Assembly: GCA_029975215.1 (NCBI GenBank)
Contig: JARKPO010000005.1
Span: 62,001-126,000, forward strand
Direction: 5' to 3'
DNA: 64,000 bases
From: Levilinea sp.
GTDB lineage: Bacteria; Chloroflexota; Anaerolineae; Anaerolineales; Anaerolineaceae
Shown in pieces: positions 41,430 to 48,586 of the stretch; position 1 is the first letter of the stretch, and every line of letters starts with the position of its first letter. The notes beneath the pieces are model-generated. The model was given only the letters and a program-made list of their open reading frames with translations, was not told where the DNA came from and searched no databases. Position numbers and translations under genes: made by a program.

Positions 41430-42314
41430 ATGCGGAAATTATTGTTGGGTAGCCTGTTATTGATCTTCGGCATCGGTCTAGGGATTGGTGCTGTTTATGG
41501 TTTCAATAAATTCTGGCGGCCAACGCCAGTTTACGCGGTTGCTCCGGTGAATGTTCAGGCGGCCTCGGTTGTCCCGCCGGCCAAAACGCCTGTCGCGCCT
41601 TCGGCAACCCAACAAACGCCCGACATTACCCCTCCTTACCAGGGTTTGAGAAACAATGGTTGGGGAATGGGCAATGGCATGATGGACGATTGGGGCTGGC
41701 AGGGCAACAACACTCCTAACCAGCAATACCGGGGAATGGGTCCTGGAATGATGGGGGGATGGAACAATAACTCCGGACAGGGCAATTGGGGGATGGGTAT
41801 GATGGGTGGATGGAATGCAACTACCCAAAATGGACAAAGAATTGCGATCGATCTGGCCATTGCCAGCGCAAAACAATACGCCGCCGGGTACGGTCAGGGT
41901 CTGACCGTTGCGGAAATCATGGAATTCAATAACAACTTTTATGCTTCGGTAAAAGAAACGAGCACAGGTCGAGGCGCTTTTGAGTTGCTGGTGGATCCCT
42001 ACAGTGGCGCGGTGTATCCTGAAATGGGTCCGAATATGATGTGGAATGTCAAATACGGCCATATGGGCAACGGCCAGGCCGTTGAGAACACCCTCTCGAT
42101 CGAGCAGGCTATCCAACAAGGACAGCAGTATTTGGATGCGAACCTGGCCGGGGCACAGCTCCAATCAGACGGCACAAGTTTCTATGGGTATTACACCTTC
42201 GATTTCAAGATCAATGACCAGGTTGCCGGTATGTTGAGCGTCAATGGCTTCGATGGCAGCGTCTGGCTGCATACCTGGCATGGTCAGTTTGTTGCCGAAC
42301 AGGAGGTGCAATAA
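41430..42314 (+). CDS. Exported Met/Trp/Gly-rich protein, probable copper or silver binder
   Basis: A 294-residue protein with an N-terminal membrane or signal helix (LLLGSLLLIFGIGLGIGAVY), a Pro/Ala linker, and a low-complexity Met-Gly-Asn-Trp segment (about 76-130) rich in GMM, MGGW and WGMG units. The rest has two PepSY-like repeats (AIDLAIASAKQYAAGYGQG and TLSIEQAIQQGQQYLDANL), usually inhibitory or binding domains outside the cell. The Met-rich part resembles the sensor region of the kinase at 19364. A strong AAAGGAG precedes the start. Confidence 0.8.
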   Translation: MRKLLLGSLLLIFGIGLGIGAVYGFNKFWRPTPVYAVAPVNVQAASVVPPAKTPVAPSATQQTPDITPPYQGLRNNGWGMGNGMMDDWGWQGNNTPNQQYRGMGPGMMGGWNNNSGQGNWGMGMMGGWNATTQNGQRIAIDLAIASAKQYAAGYGQGLTVAEIMEFNNNFYASVKETSTGRGAFELLVDPYSGAVYPEMGPNMMWNVKYGHMGNGQAVENTLSIEQAIQQGQQYLDANLAGAQLQSDGTSFYGYYTFDFKINDQVAGMLSVNGFDGSVWLHTWHGQFVAEQEVQ

Positions 42315-42679
42315 TGCGTACCGCTTGGAAGTGGGCTTTGGGGGGCCTTGCCGTCGCCTTGATAACTTTCACAGTGGCGACTTCACTGTTTGGTGGATTT
42401 GGCCGGATGGGTTATGGTTGCGGCGGCTTTGGCATGATGAATCCTCAATTCGGCGGGATGGTCGGAAGCTGGGGTATGTTTGGAGGATTTATGATGCTCG
42501 GGATGTTCCTTATCCCTTTGAGTGTTCTCGCACTGCTTGTATTGGGGGGAATTGTACTGGTTCGAAGCTTAAGCACGTCAAGAACAGGTGTTACAACTGG
42601 TGCCACCTGCCCTGGCTGCGGCCGACCGGTGCAGAACGAATGGACAACCTGCCCTTATTGTGGAAAACCAGTACACTAA
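42314..42679 (+). CDS. Membrane protein with C-terminal zinc ribbon
   Basis: A 121-residue protein with one N-terminal helix, a Gly/Met/Phe-rich loop (GYGCGGFGMMNPQFGGMVG), a second helix (LIPLSVLALLVLGGIVLV) and a zinc ribbon at the end with CPGCGRP and CPYCGKP (CxxC-x10-CxxC). It overlaps the stop of the Met-rich gene by one base, so they form one operon. A metal or redox role at the membrane is likely. I do not recognise a named family. Confidence 0.78.
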   Translation: MRTAWKWALGGLAVALITFTVATSLFGGFGRMGYGCGGFGMMNPQFGGMVGSWGMFGGFMMLGMFLIPLSVLALLVLGGIVLVRSLSTSRTGVTTGATCPGCGRPVQNEWTTCPYCGKPVH

Positions 42680-42687
42680 GAACGCCT

Positions 42688-42948
42688 ATGTGTTGTCATA
42701 ACCCTCTTGGTCTATTAATTGATAAACTTGAATTGAAAAATGATGTGTCGCGGACAGACGTGGATTCTTCCCCGCCTGAAACTTGTCCTAATTGCCGAAA
42801 TACCATTCACCTTTCCTACGTTTGGTGCCCCGTTTGTGGAAAGGTGCTCAAACCATTTCCATGCAAATATTGCGGTCAAACCGTCGAACCAGAAGCAAAT
42901 TTCTGCCTGCACTGCGGGGCGCCGCAGCTCATAAGATCTTATCCGTAA
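42688..42948 (+). CDS. Small double zinc-ribbon protein
   Basis: An 86-residue protein starting MCCHNPLGLL. It has four CxxC pairs: CPNCRNT with CPVCGKV, and CKYCGQT with CLHCGAP, which form two double-CxxC zinc ribbons of the kind seen in many small regulatory proteins. It is eight bases after the previous stop. The longer open frame that starts at 42244 runs through the Met-rich gene in another frame and is rejected. The stop overlaps a possible alternative start (42948) of the sigma factor. Confidence 0.7.
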   Translation: MCCHNPLGLLIDKLELKNDVSRTDVDSSPPETCPNCRNTIHLSYVWCPVCGKVLKPFPCKYCGQTVEPEANFCLHCGAPQLIRSYP

Positions 42949-43016
42949 TGTATTTGTCATCGAATCCCCGGATACCCGTATCTACCGATCAGAATTTACG
43001 TCTTAAAGGTTACGGG

Positions 43017-43583
43017 ATGAATCCGGAAACTAGATTACTTGAGCAGGCACGATGTTTTGACCTGACGGCACTGGGGGAAATATACGACTGCTACAGTCCA
43101 GGTGTATTTCGCTATGCTATTCGTCTCCTTGGAGAGACCGATCTTGCCGAAGAGTGTGTTGCTGAAACTTTTAGCCGCTTTCTCAAAGCGTTGCATAATG
43201 GGGGCGGACCAAAGGATTACCTGCAAGCCTACCTCTACCAGGTGGCGCATCACTGGATCACCGATTATTATCGTCGCCAGCCGCTCCCAGACCTCCCTTT
43301 AGATGAGGCATTCGCGAACGATCAGGATGACCCCGCAAAAACTGCTGTGGAGAACATTGATCGCGAACGGGTCAGGGCGGCATTGCTACTTTTGACGCCT
43401 GAACAGCGCCAAGTCATCGTGTTGAAATACTTGGAAGGTTGGGAGAATGAAGCGGTGGCGGCTCTATTAGAGAAGCCTCTTGGTTCGATTAAGTCACTAC
43501 AGCACCGGGCGTTGGAAGCGCTGCGCCGGATTCTGCTTCCCGCAAGGGAGGAAAACGTGTCAGGGAGGAAGGCGTATGAATAG
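43017..43583 (+). CDS. ECF-type sigma factor
   Basis: A 188-residue ECF sigma factor. Region 2 reads LTALGEIYDCYSPGVFRYAI, with DLAEECVAETFSRFLKAL and AYLYQVAHHWITDYYRR; region 4 reads LLTPEQRQVIVLKYLEGW, with EAVAALLEKPLGSIKSLQHR. The ATG at 43017 (MNPETRLLEQA) is chosen; a TAATG-overlapping ATG at 42948 would add 23 residues. It overlaps the DUF5667-like membrane protein by eight bases, the usual position of an anti-sigma factor. Confidence 0.88.
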   Translation: MNPETRLLEQARCFDLTALGEIYDCYSPGVFRYAIRLLGETDLAEECVAETFSRFLKALHNGGGPKDYLQAYLYQVAHHWITDYYRRQPLPDLPLDEAFANDQDDPAKTAVENIDRERVRAALLLLTPEQRQVIVLKYLEGWENEAVAALLEKPLGSIKSLQHRALEALRRILLPAREENVSGRKAYE

Positions 43584-44607
43584 CATTTCTGAAGAGCAAG
43601 ATTTTGAGATTGTCTCCCTGGTCAAAAAGCTCCAGCAATCTCCAGAGCGGGACCAACGCGCGGCTACAGGCGGGAGAGCTATATTCCTGGCCGAGGCGCA
43701 GATGTACCCTCTGCCCGTATCCATACCACCTAAACGGCGTCATATAGAGTGGAAGACATTCTTTTTCCGAAAGGCAAATCCAAAGATGGCAACCATTTCC
43801 ACTCTGATATTGATTTTTACTTTACTGTTTGGGGGAACCGGAGCTACAGTCTATGCAGCGCAAAACAGCTTGCCGGACGAAACGCTTTATCCGGTAAAAT
43901 TAATGACCGAAGATATCCGCGTTGGCCTATCGCCCCGGTCAGATGATCGGCTGGAATTGGCGCTCCAGTTTGCACAAAAACGACTGGACGAGATGCTGGC
44001 AATGAACCAGGCTGGTTATCATCCGGCAACAACAATTGGCGACCGCTGGGAGTATCAGGTGCAATCGGCTCTTCGGCTGACAGCGAACATGAATGAGACA
44101 GCGTTCACGCAGACTTTGAACCGGGTACGCGAACGGTTAATGGAGCAAGAAAACCAGCTCGGCCAGCACCTCGAAACGCACCCCGCTGATCCTACCTTAG
44201 AGCGTGTCCGCGAACAGCTCCGCGATCATCTCGGGCTATTAGATGAGGGGTTAGCCGATCACGTTGCCTTCCGTTCCCGCGTTCATAACAATGATTTCGG
44301 GCACCATCCCGAGCAGGAACCGGGAGATACTCACCAACCAGGGATTGGACCTGACAATTCACAAACCCCATTCTTGCACCCGGCGGAGCCAGAACATCTT
44401 TCGACAGATGTTCCCCATCAGTCGGCAACTCTTCAGCCAACGCACCATCCAGAAGAGGAGCAGCATCAGGCAACCCTGCAGCCACAACATACACCGGAGC
44501 CCGAGCAGCATCAGAACAGCCCGGATCCTACCTCACACCCTTCTGAGCCGGAACACAGTAATGATAGCGGTGGGGATGGTGGTGAGCATCGAGGCGGCCA
44601 CGATTAG
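43576..44607 (+). CDS. DUF5667-like membrane protein, probable anti-sigma partner
   Basis: A 343-residue protein: about 70 cytoplasmic residues, one membrane helix (about 71-92, LILIFTLLFGGTGATVYAAQ), then a helical DUF5667-type region (LPDETLYPVKLMTEDIRVGL, LALQFAQKRLDEM), and a C-terminal tail from about 235 that is very rich in His, Pro, Glu and Gln. The tail contains more than 20 histidines and can bind metal. Overlap with the ECF sigma factor indicates regulation of it by metal outside the membrane. The start follows GGAGGAAGG. Confidence 0.82.
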   Translation: MNSISEEQDFEIVSLVKKLQQSPERDQRAATGGRAIFLAEAQMYPLPVSIPPKRRHIEWKTFFFRKANPKMATISTLILIFTLLFGGTGATVYAAQNSLPDETLYPVKLMTEDIRVGLSPRSDDRLELALQFAQKRLDEMLAMNQAGYHPATTIGDRWEYQVQSALRLTANMNETAFTQTLNRVRERLMEQENQLGQHLETHPADPTLERVREQLRDHLGLLDEGLADHVAFRSRVHNNDFGHHPEQEPGDTHQPGIGPDNSQTPFLHPAEPEHLSTDVPHQSATLQPTHHPEEEQHQATLQPQHTPEPEQHQNSPDPTSHPSEPEHSNDSGGDGGEHRGGHD

Positions 44608-44623
44608 GTGAAATACCAGTAAT

Positions 44624-44663
44624 AAAACAAAAGCCCAGGCACAAGCACCTGGGCTTTTGTTTT
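44624..44663. terminator. Bidirectional terminator between convergent genes
   Basis: A perfect 16-base-pair inverted repeat, AAAACAAAAGCCCAGG and its complement, with an eight-base loop. The A-tract on one side and T-tract on the other serve both the plus-strand DUF5667-like gene (ends 44607) and the minus-strand ZIP gene (ends 44665). Confidence 0.93.
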
Positions 44664-44664
44664 G

Positions 44665-45921
44665 CTAAAACTTCACCAGGAAGGCCGTGAAGTACATTAT
44701 CGCCAAACCAAGCATGAAACCTGCCAGGTTGAGCCAGGACACCCAGTGCATATTTTCTCGTTCTGCGTAACGGCGGAGGAGAGCGGTCACCTCCACGATC
44801 ACCTGCCAGATCGCCCCCAGCCCAATGCCCAGGAAGATCGTTCCCAACAGGGGCGAGAAGGCAAACCCGCCGATCCAGGTTCCGAGCACGGCCGGGAACC
44901 CGGCCAGCAGCGCTAAGCCTGCAAAGGTGAGCAGAGAGGGTGCTGCCGGAGCCTGCTCTTCGTCACTGCGTCGATTAGAAACCAGCGGCGCGGCAATCCC
45001 AATCCCTTCGGTTATATTATGCAGAATGAACCCGATCACCAGGAACGAGCCGAGGGCAGCCTCGCCTAACGCGAATGCAGCGCCAACCGCCAACCCCTCT
45101 CCGAAATTGTGCAGGCCGATTGAAAGGGCTATCAGGATTGCCAGGAAAGCGCCCTTTGCCCGTATGTTACCCACGGCCTCATTCCTGCGGTTTTGCATCG
45201 CGCTAACCGCCATAATTGCCAGCCAGGTCAGCAATGCGGCAAATAAGGCAAGCGGCACACCCTGGAAAACGCCTGGCAGCTCTGCGCCGACTTCCAGCAC
45301 TTCCAGGAAGGTATCCACCAGCAAGAAGACCAGCAGCCCGACGGTTAGCGCCAGGATAAACCCTAGCCATTTACGCCCCATGCGTATCATAGCCGGGTAC
45401 CAGAGCAGCCCGAGGGTAACTGGAATCACTCCCACATAAAATCCCAATAATCCATAGCCGGCAAATTCTCGCAGACCTGGGCGCGGAGTGAGTGTGGCCA
45501 CCGGTACCTCGCCTTCAAACGTTAAACCAGTGTTGGTAACCAACAGGATGCGGTGCGGCTCGGCATAAATCCATTGATACGGGATATGGATGGTGGCTCG
45601 TCCGAGACGAGACAGTTCCCCGGCAGGCTCCATAGTGAACTGCCAGTAAGCGTCATCAACCATGATCTGCGCAATCCGAACCGGATGCGGCCCGATGTTC
45701 AACACGCTGACCTCAAATCCGTCCTCGACTACCCGGATGCGATCGATAGCGAGGTTTTCAATGGGAGGCAGGTTATTATTAAACATAGCCAGTGGATTGA
45801 CCGTGGTGAAGAGTAATAGCATTAAACCGATGGCGAGCACTGGGATGAGACCCGTGAGCCAGCCGGGCGCGCGGGGTGATGCTGTTGCGGGCATTGTTTT
45901 TTCGTCTTTTTCTACATACAT
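44665..45921 (-). CDS. ZIP-family metal transporter with extracytoplasmic domain
   Basis: A 418-residue membrane protein. After a signal-type helix (about 20-45) comes a beta-rich extracytoplasmic domain (about 50-150: AIDRIRVVEDGFEVSVLNIG), then eight helices with the ZIP metal-site motifs LSIGLHNFGEGLAVG (H, N, E) and GFILHNITEGIGIAAPL. ZIP proteins move Zn(II), Mn(II) or Fe(II) into the cytoplasm. The first ATG (45921) has AGGAG eight bases upstream. It follows the multicopper oxidase and DtxR genes on the same strand, suggesting Mn or Fe uptake linked to oxidation. Confidence 0.9.
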   Translation of the reverse strand: MYVEKDEKTMPATASPRAPGWLTGLIPVLAIGLMLLLFTTVNPLAMFNNNLPPIENLAIDRIRVVEDGFEVSVLNIGPHPVRIAQIMVDDAYWQFTMEPAGELSRLGRATIHIPYQWIYAEPHRILLVTNTGLTFEGEVPVATLTPRPGLREFAGYGLLGFYVGVIPVTLGLLWYPAMIRMGRKWLGFILALTVGLLVFLLVDTFLEVLEVGAELPGVFQGVPLALFAALLTWLAIMAVSAMQNRRNEAVGNIRAKGAFLAILIALSIGLHNFGEGLAVGAAFALGEAALGSFLVIGFILHNITEGIGIAAPLVSNRRSDEEQAPAAPSLLTFAGLALLAGFPAVLGTWIGGFAFSPLLGTIFLGIGLGAIWQVIVEVTALLRRYAERENMHWVSWLNLAGFMLGLAIMYFTAFLVKF

Positions 45922-45932
45922 ACCTTTATCTC

Positions 45933-46994
45933 CTATGCAACCGCTTCAAAAAAGCCCATCCACCCCAGTTCTGCGAACTCGCTTTGATGAGCGTGGAACA
46001 TATACTTACCTGGATCATCGAGAGTGAATTCCAGCACAGCTCGCTCGCCCTGGCCCATAATGACGGTATCCGTCAATTCAAATTGTTCGAGGTTTGTGCC
46101 GGTGCGATAGAGCCGGAACATGCTGGCGTGCAGGTGAAAAGAATTGATCAGATCGAACTCGGTCATATTGGTTACATACACCCGCACCAATTCCCCGACC
46201 TTCACCAGGATGGGATGCCTGGCATAATGAAAGGCGACGGTATTGACCGCGTAAACCTCGTTTTCGTTGTCAAAGGTTGTATCGAAGGCGTTCATCACCA
46301 TGATCATTTCGAGCGCTGGCTTCCGGCTCTGCGGTGGATCGATGATCAGTGTTCCGTACAATCCCTTATGAATATGTTTCTTGAGTGACATAACATGGCA
46401 GTGATAGGGATGGACGCCAAAGGGACGGGCTTTAAATTCATAGGTAAACGATTCACCCGGCTGGATGATCGGCTCAACACCATCCATCGAAGGCGGGTGG
46501 AAACCGTGGAAATGGATCGTGTGTGGGTGGGTGCTGCCATTAGAGAAGTGAAAGCGCAGCAAATCGCCTTCCCGGCAGCGAAAGGTGGGTCCGGGAACCT
46601 GGCCGTTATAGGTCCAGGCTGGGAAGAATACACCCGGCGCAATCTCTATTTCTCTTTCGAGAGCAACGACATCCCATTCACGCACGGTTTGACCTGATTC
46701 GGTTATTGTTTCACTTCCCCAGTCAAATTTGTATAGAAACTGACTGGGGTCGAATTGTGTAAGATCTACATCCCCGACTGTTCCGCTGTTGTCTCCATGA
46801 CTCATTCCCATCCCTTTATTTTCATCCAAGGTTGGGTTGGTCGGCGGGTTATCATGATCGGGTCCATTCCCCGAAACGGTATCGATAAGCGGACCGCCGG
46901 CAGCCAATAAGCCAGCGATTCCGGCTGCTGCGCTAAGTTGTAGGAGCTTACGCCGGCTGATTTCCGTTTTTTTCAGATTGGTTTGTTCATTCAT
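45933..46994 (-). CDS. Exported multicopper oxidase
   Basis: A 353-residue multicopper oxidase with an RR-containing N terminus (ISRRKLLQLSAAAG) that fits a Tat signal. Copper ligands are visible: HTIHFHGF, HPYHCHVMSLKKHIHKG, FHLHASMF and HAHQSEFAELGWMG. Only two cupredoxin domains are present, as in small two-domain oxidases. One region between 60 and 75 carries GMGMSHGDNSG. It may oxidise Cu(I), Mn(II) or Fe(II) outside the membrane. It is flanked by a DtxR-type regulator and a ZIP transporter. Confidence 0.9.
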   Translation of the reverse strand: MNEQTNLKKTEISRRKLLQLSAAAGIAGLLAAGGPLIDTVSGNGPDHDNPPTNPTLDENKGMGMSHGDNSGTVGDVDLTQFDPSQFLYKFDWGSETITESGQTVREWDVVALEREIEIAPGVFFPAWTYNGQVPGPTFRCREGDLLRFHFSNGSTHPHTIHFHGFHPPSMDGVEPIIQPGESFTYEFKARPFGVHPYHCHVMSLKKHIHKGLYGTLIIDPPQSRKPALEMIMVMNAFDTTFDNENEVYAVNTVAFHYARHPILVKVGELVRVYVTNMTEFDLINSFHLHASMFRLYRTGTNLEQFELTDTVIMGQGERAVLEFTLDDPGKYMFHAHQSEFAELGWMGFFEAVA

Positions 46995-47004
46995 ACGAAT
47001 GGTC

Positions 47005-47691
47005 CTAAAATGTGTTGGATGATGGTTGGATAAGAATTTTCTCGGCCACTTCCCGCCCTAATGCCAGGATCGTTTCAGATGAATTGACGATCCGAATGCT
47101 AATCGGCCCGTTAAACGGGGCTTTCGAAATCACCTTAATGTGAGTTGATAGGACTAAACCTTGATCAGCTAGGTAGCGTAACAGATCTGGCTCTTGCCTG
47201 ATAACGCGCCGAATTGTGCCCGGTTGTTCGACCGCTAATTGTGTGAGCGGAATGACGGTCAGTTGGTGAAGGTTCCCTTCGCGGTCGGGAATGGGATCGC
47301 CATGCGGATCCGAAATTGGATTCCCCAGTGCCTGGGCCATCCGATCTTCCATAGCCTCTGAGATCACATGTTCGAGCCGTTCTGCTTCTTCGTGTACTTC
47401 GTCCCAGGAATAACCCAGTGCCTGGCTCAAGTAACTCTCGATCAGACGGTGGTGACGAATGACTTCTAATGCAATTCTCTCGCCGGCATCTGTCAGCATA
47501 AACCCGGTATAAGGCTCATACTCTACAAGTTTTGGAGCAGCAGATGAAAATCGCTTTACCATACCCGTCACAGAAGCGTTTGCCACGCCTAACCAGGAGG
47601 CCAGGGCGGAGGTCGAAACAGGTTCGCCGTTTTGCATTTCCTGGATCCGATAAATTGCTTTCAAATAATCTTCTGTTGATTGTGATTTCAT
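47005..47691 (-). CDS. DtxR/MntR-family metalloregulator
   Basis: A 228-residue DtxR family repressor. Winged helix: TEDYLKAIYRIQEM, ALASWLGVANASVTGMVKRF; metal/dimer region: EVIRHHRLIESYLSQALGY and EEAERLEHVISEAMEDRM; C terminus: SH3-like domain (QPGTIRRVIRQEPDLL). It likely responds to Mn(II) or Fe(II) and controls the oxidase and ZIP genes that follow it on the minus strand. Its upstream region has four TAGGT-type elements. Confidence 0.92.
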   Translation of the reverse strand: MKSQSTEDYLKAIYRIQEMQNGEPVSTSALASWLGVANASVTGMVKRFSSAAPKLVEYEPYTGFMLTDAGERIALEVIRHHRLIESYLSQALGYSWDEVHEEAERLEHVISEAMEDRMAQALGNPISDPHGDPIPDREGNLHQLTVIPLTQLAVEQPGTIRRVIRQEPDLLRYLADQGLVLSTHIKVISKAPFNGPISIRIVNSSETILALGREVAEKILIQPSSNTF

Positions 47692-47700
47692 AGATGATCA

Positions 47701-47773
47701 ACCACCTAAAATTATTAGTCTTACCTAAATCTTGTTTTATTATAGGTGTAATTAAAATTAAGTCAATATAGGT
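47701..47773 (-). promoter_or_regulatory. Cluster of TAGGT elements, candidate DtxR operator
   Basis: Two copies of CCTAAA (47705-47710 and 47724-47729) and two of TAGGT (47743-47747 and 47769-47773) lie in an AT-rich stretch directly upstream of the DtxR-type gene, mostly 19-26 bases apart. TTACCTA and TAGGTGTAA form a loose inverted pair. These could be repeated repressor sites shared with the divergent gene. Confidence 0.4.
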
Positions 47774-47835
47774 AAATATTATCCGATTAACTAAATCTAT
47801 TAATCGTTCCATCGAAATATTTCCGGCATTAACTC

Positions 47836-47887
47836 TTGACAGTTCCATAGACCAAGGTATAATACTGAATACATGAACACTAATTCA
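47836..47887 (+). promoter_or_regulatory. Promoter and SmtB/CzrA-type operator over the start codon
   Basis: TTGACA (47836-47841) and TATAAT (47858-47863) with a 16-base spacer place the transcription start near 47870, only about three bases before the ATG at 47873, so the mRNA is probably leaderless. TGAA-CACTAA-TTCA (47874-47887) matches the classical SmtB/CzrA half-site pattern TGAA-N6-TTCA and covers the start codon region. Confidence 0.8.
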
Positions 47888-48214
47888 TATAATCAAGAAA
47901 ATGTTACTGAATTTGATGAGGCGCCCTCTCTCGACGATGAGAAAGCTTCACAACTTGCAGAGCTGTTCAGTTCCTTAAGCGATCCAAATCGTTTACGGAT
48001 CTTAGCGGTATTGCTAAGAGGGGAGACGCATGTCCAGCAGATAAGTGAGACCGTAGCTATGAGCCAGTCAGCTGTCTCTCACCAGCTTCGCGGCCTACGC
48101 CAAATGCGAATTGTTCGTGCGCGTAAACAAGGTCGGATGGTCTTTTATAGCCTGGACGATGATCATGTAAAAGAATTGTTCCTTTTAGGACTGGATCATG
48201 TGTGCCATGAATAA
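47873..48214 (+). CDS. SmtB/CzrA-type ArsR-family zinc-sensing repressor
   Basis: A 113-residue repressor with helix-turn-helix TVAMSQSAVSHQLRGLRQM. The C-terminal helix DDDHVKELFLLGLDHVCHE shows the alpha5 metal site DxH-x10-HxxH at the spacing of CzrA and SmtB (D, H, H, H), the Zn(II)/Co(II) site. It should derepress the downstream small membrane protein and P1B ATPase when zinc or cobalt is in excess. The operator and promoter sit over its own start. Confidence 0.93.
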   Translation: MNTNSYNQENVTEFDEAPSLDDEKASQLAELFSSLSDPNRLRILAVLLRGETHVQQISETVAMSQSAVSHQLRGLRQMRIVRARKQGRMVFYSLDDDHVKELFLLGLDHVCHE

Positions 48215-48488
48215 CGCGCGACCATCTTACCATCGCGTTATTGTTATTTTGCTTTTGTTGGTCACATTTAGCGTTGGCGTCCACTTTGTGCATGATATGC
48301 TGCCCGGGCATTCAGATGTGATCGGAAGCGGTTCTGGCGTTTGTAGCGGAGTCGTTCATTATGGCGTTGTTCCGGGTGTAATTGCTGGAATGATTTTCAT
48401 GGTGTTGACGATTAAAATCTATCCCCAACACAAGTCGTTTCTACGTTTACTCAAACTTCCCGTCTTCGACCCTCCCCCCATTCGTTAA
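48207..48488 (+). CDS. Small membrane protein of the zinc/cobalt operon
   Basis: A 93-residue protein with two membrane helices (YHRVIVILLLLVTFSVGVHF and VVPGVIAGMIFMVLTIKIY) and a short outer loop rich in His and Gly (VHDMLPGHSDVIGSGSGV). It overlaps the repressor stop by eight bases (alternative ATG at 48198). The histidines in and near the helices could hold Zn(II) or Co(II). Unknown family. Confidence 0.7.
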   Translation: MNNARPSYHRVIVILLLLVTFSVGVHFVHDMLPGHSDVIGSGSGVCSGVVHYGVVPGVIAGMIFMVLTIKIYPQHKSFLRLLKLPVFDPPPIR

Positions 48489-48586
48489 TACAACTACAAA
48501 CTATTGAATAACAGGTGCAGTATTAGCGCATCTGGTTATTATGTGTTCTTTCTTATCATGATGAGGAATTTAAAAAGGTTAAACAG

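Noticed and set aside
42244..42687. Long upstream extension of the double zinc-ribbon protein
   Set aside because: It overlaps the Met-rich and zinc-ribbon genes in another frame and has no coding character; the ATG at 42688 is used.
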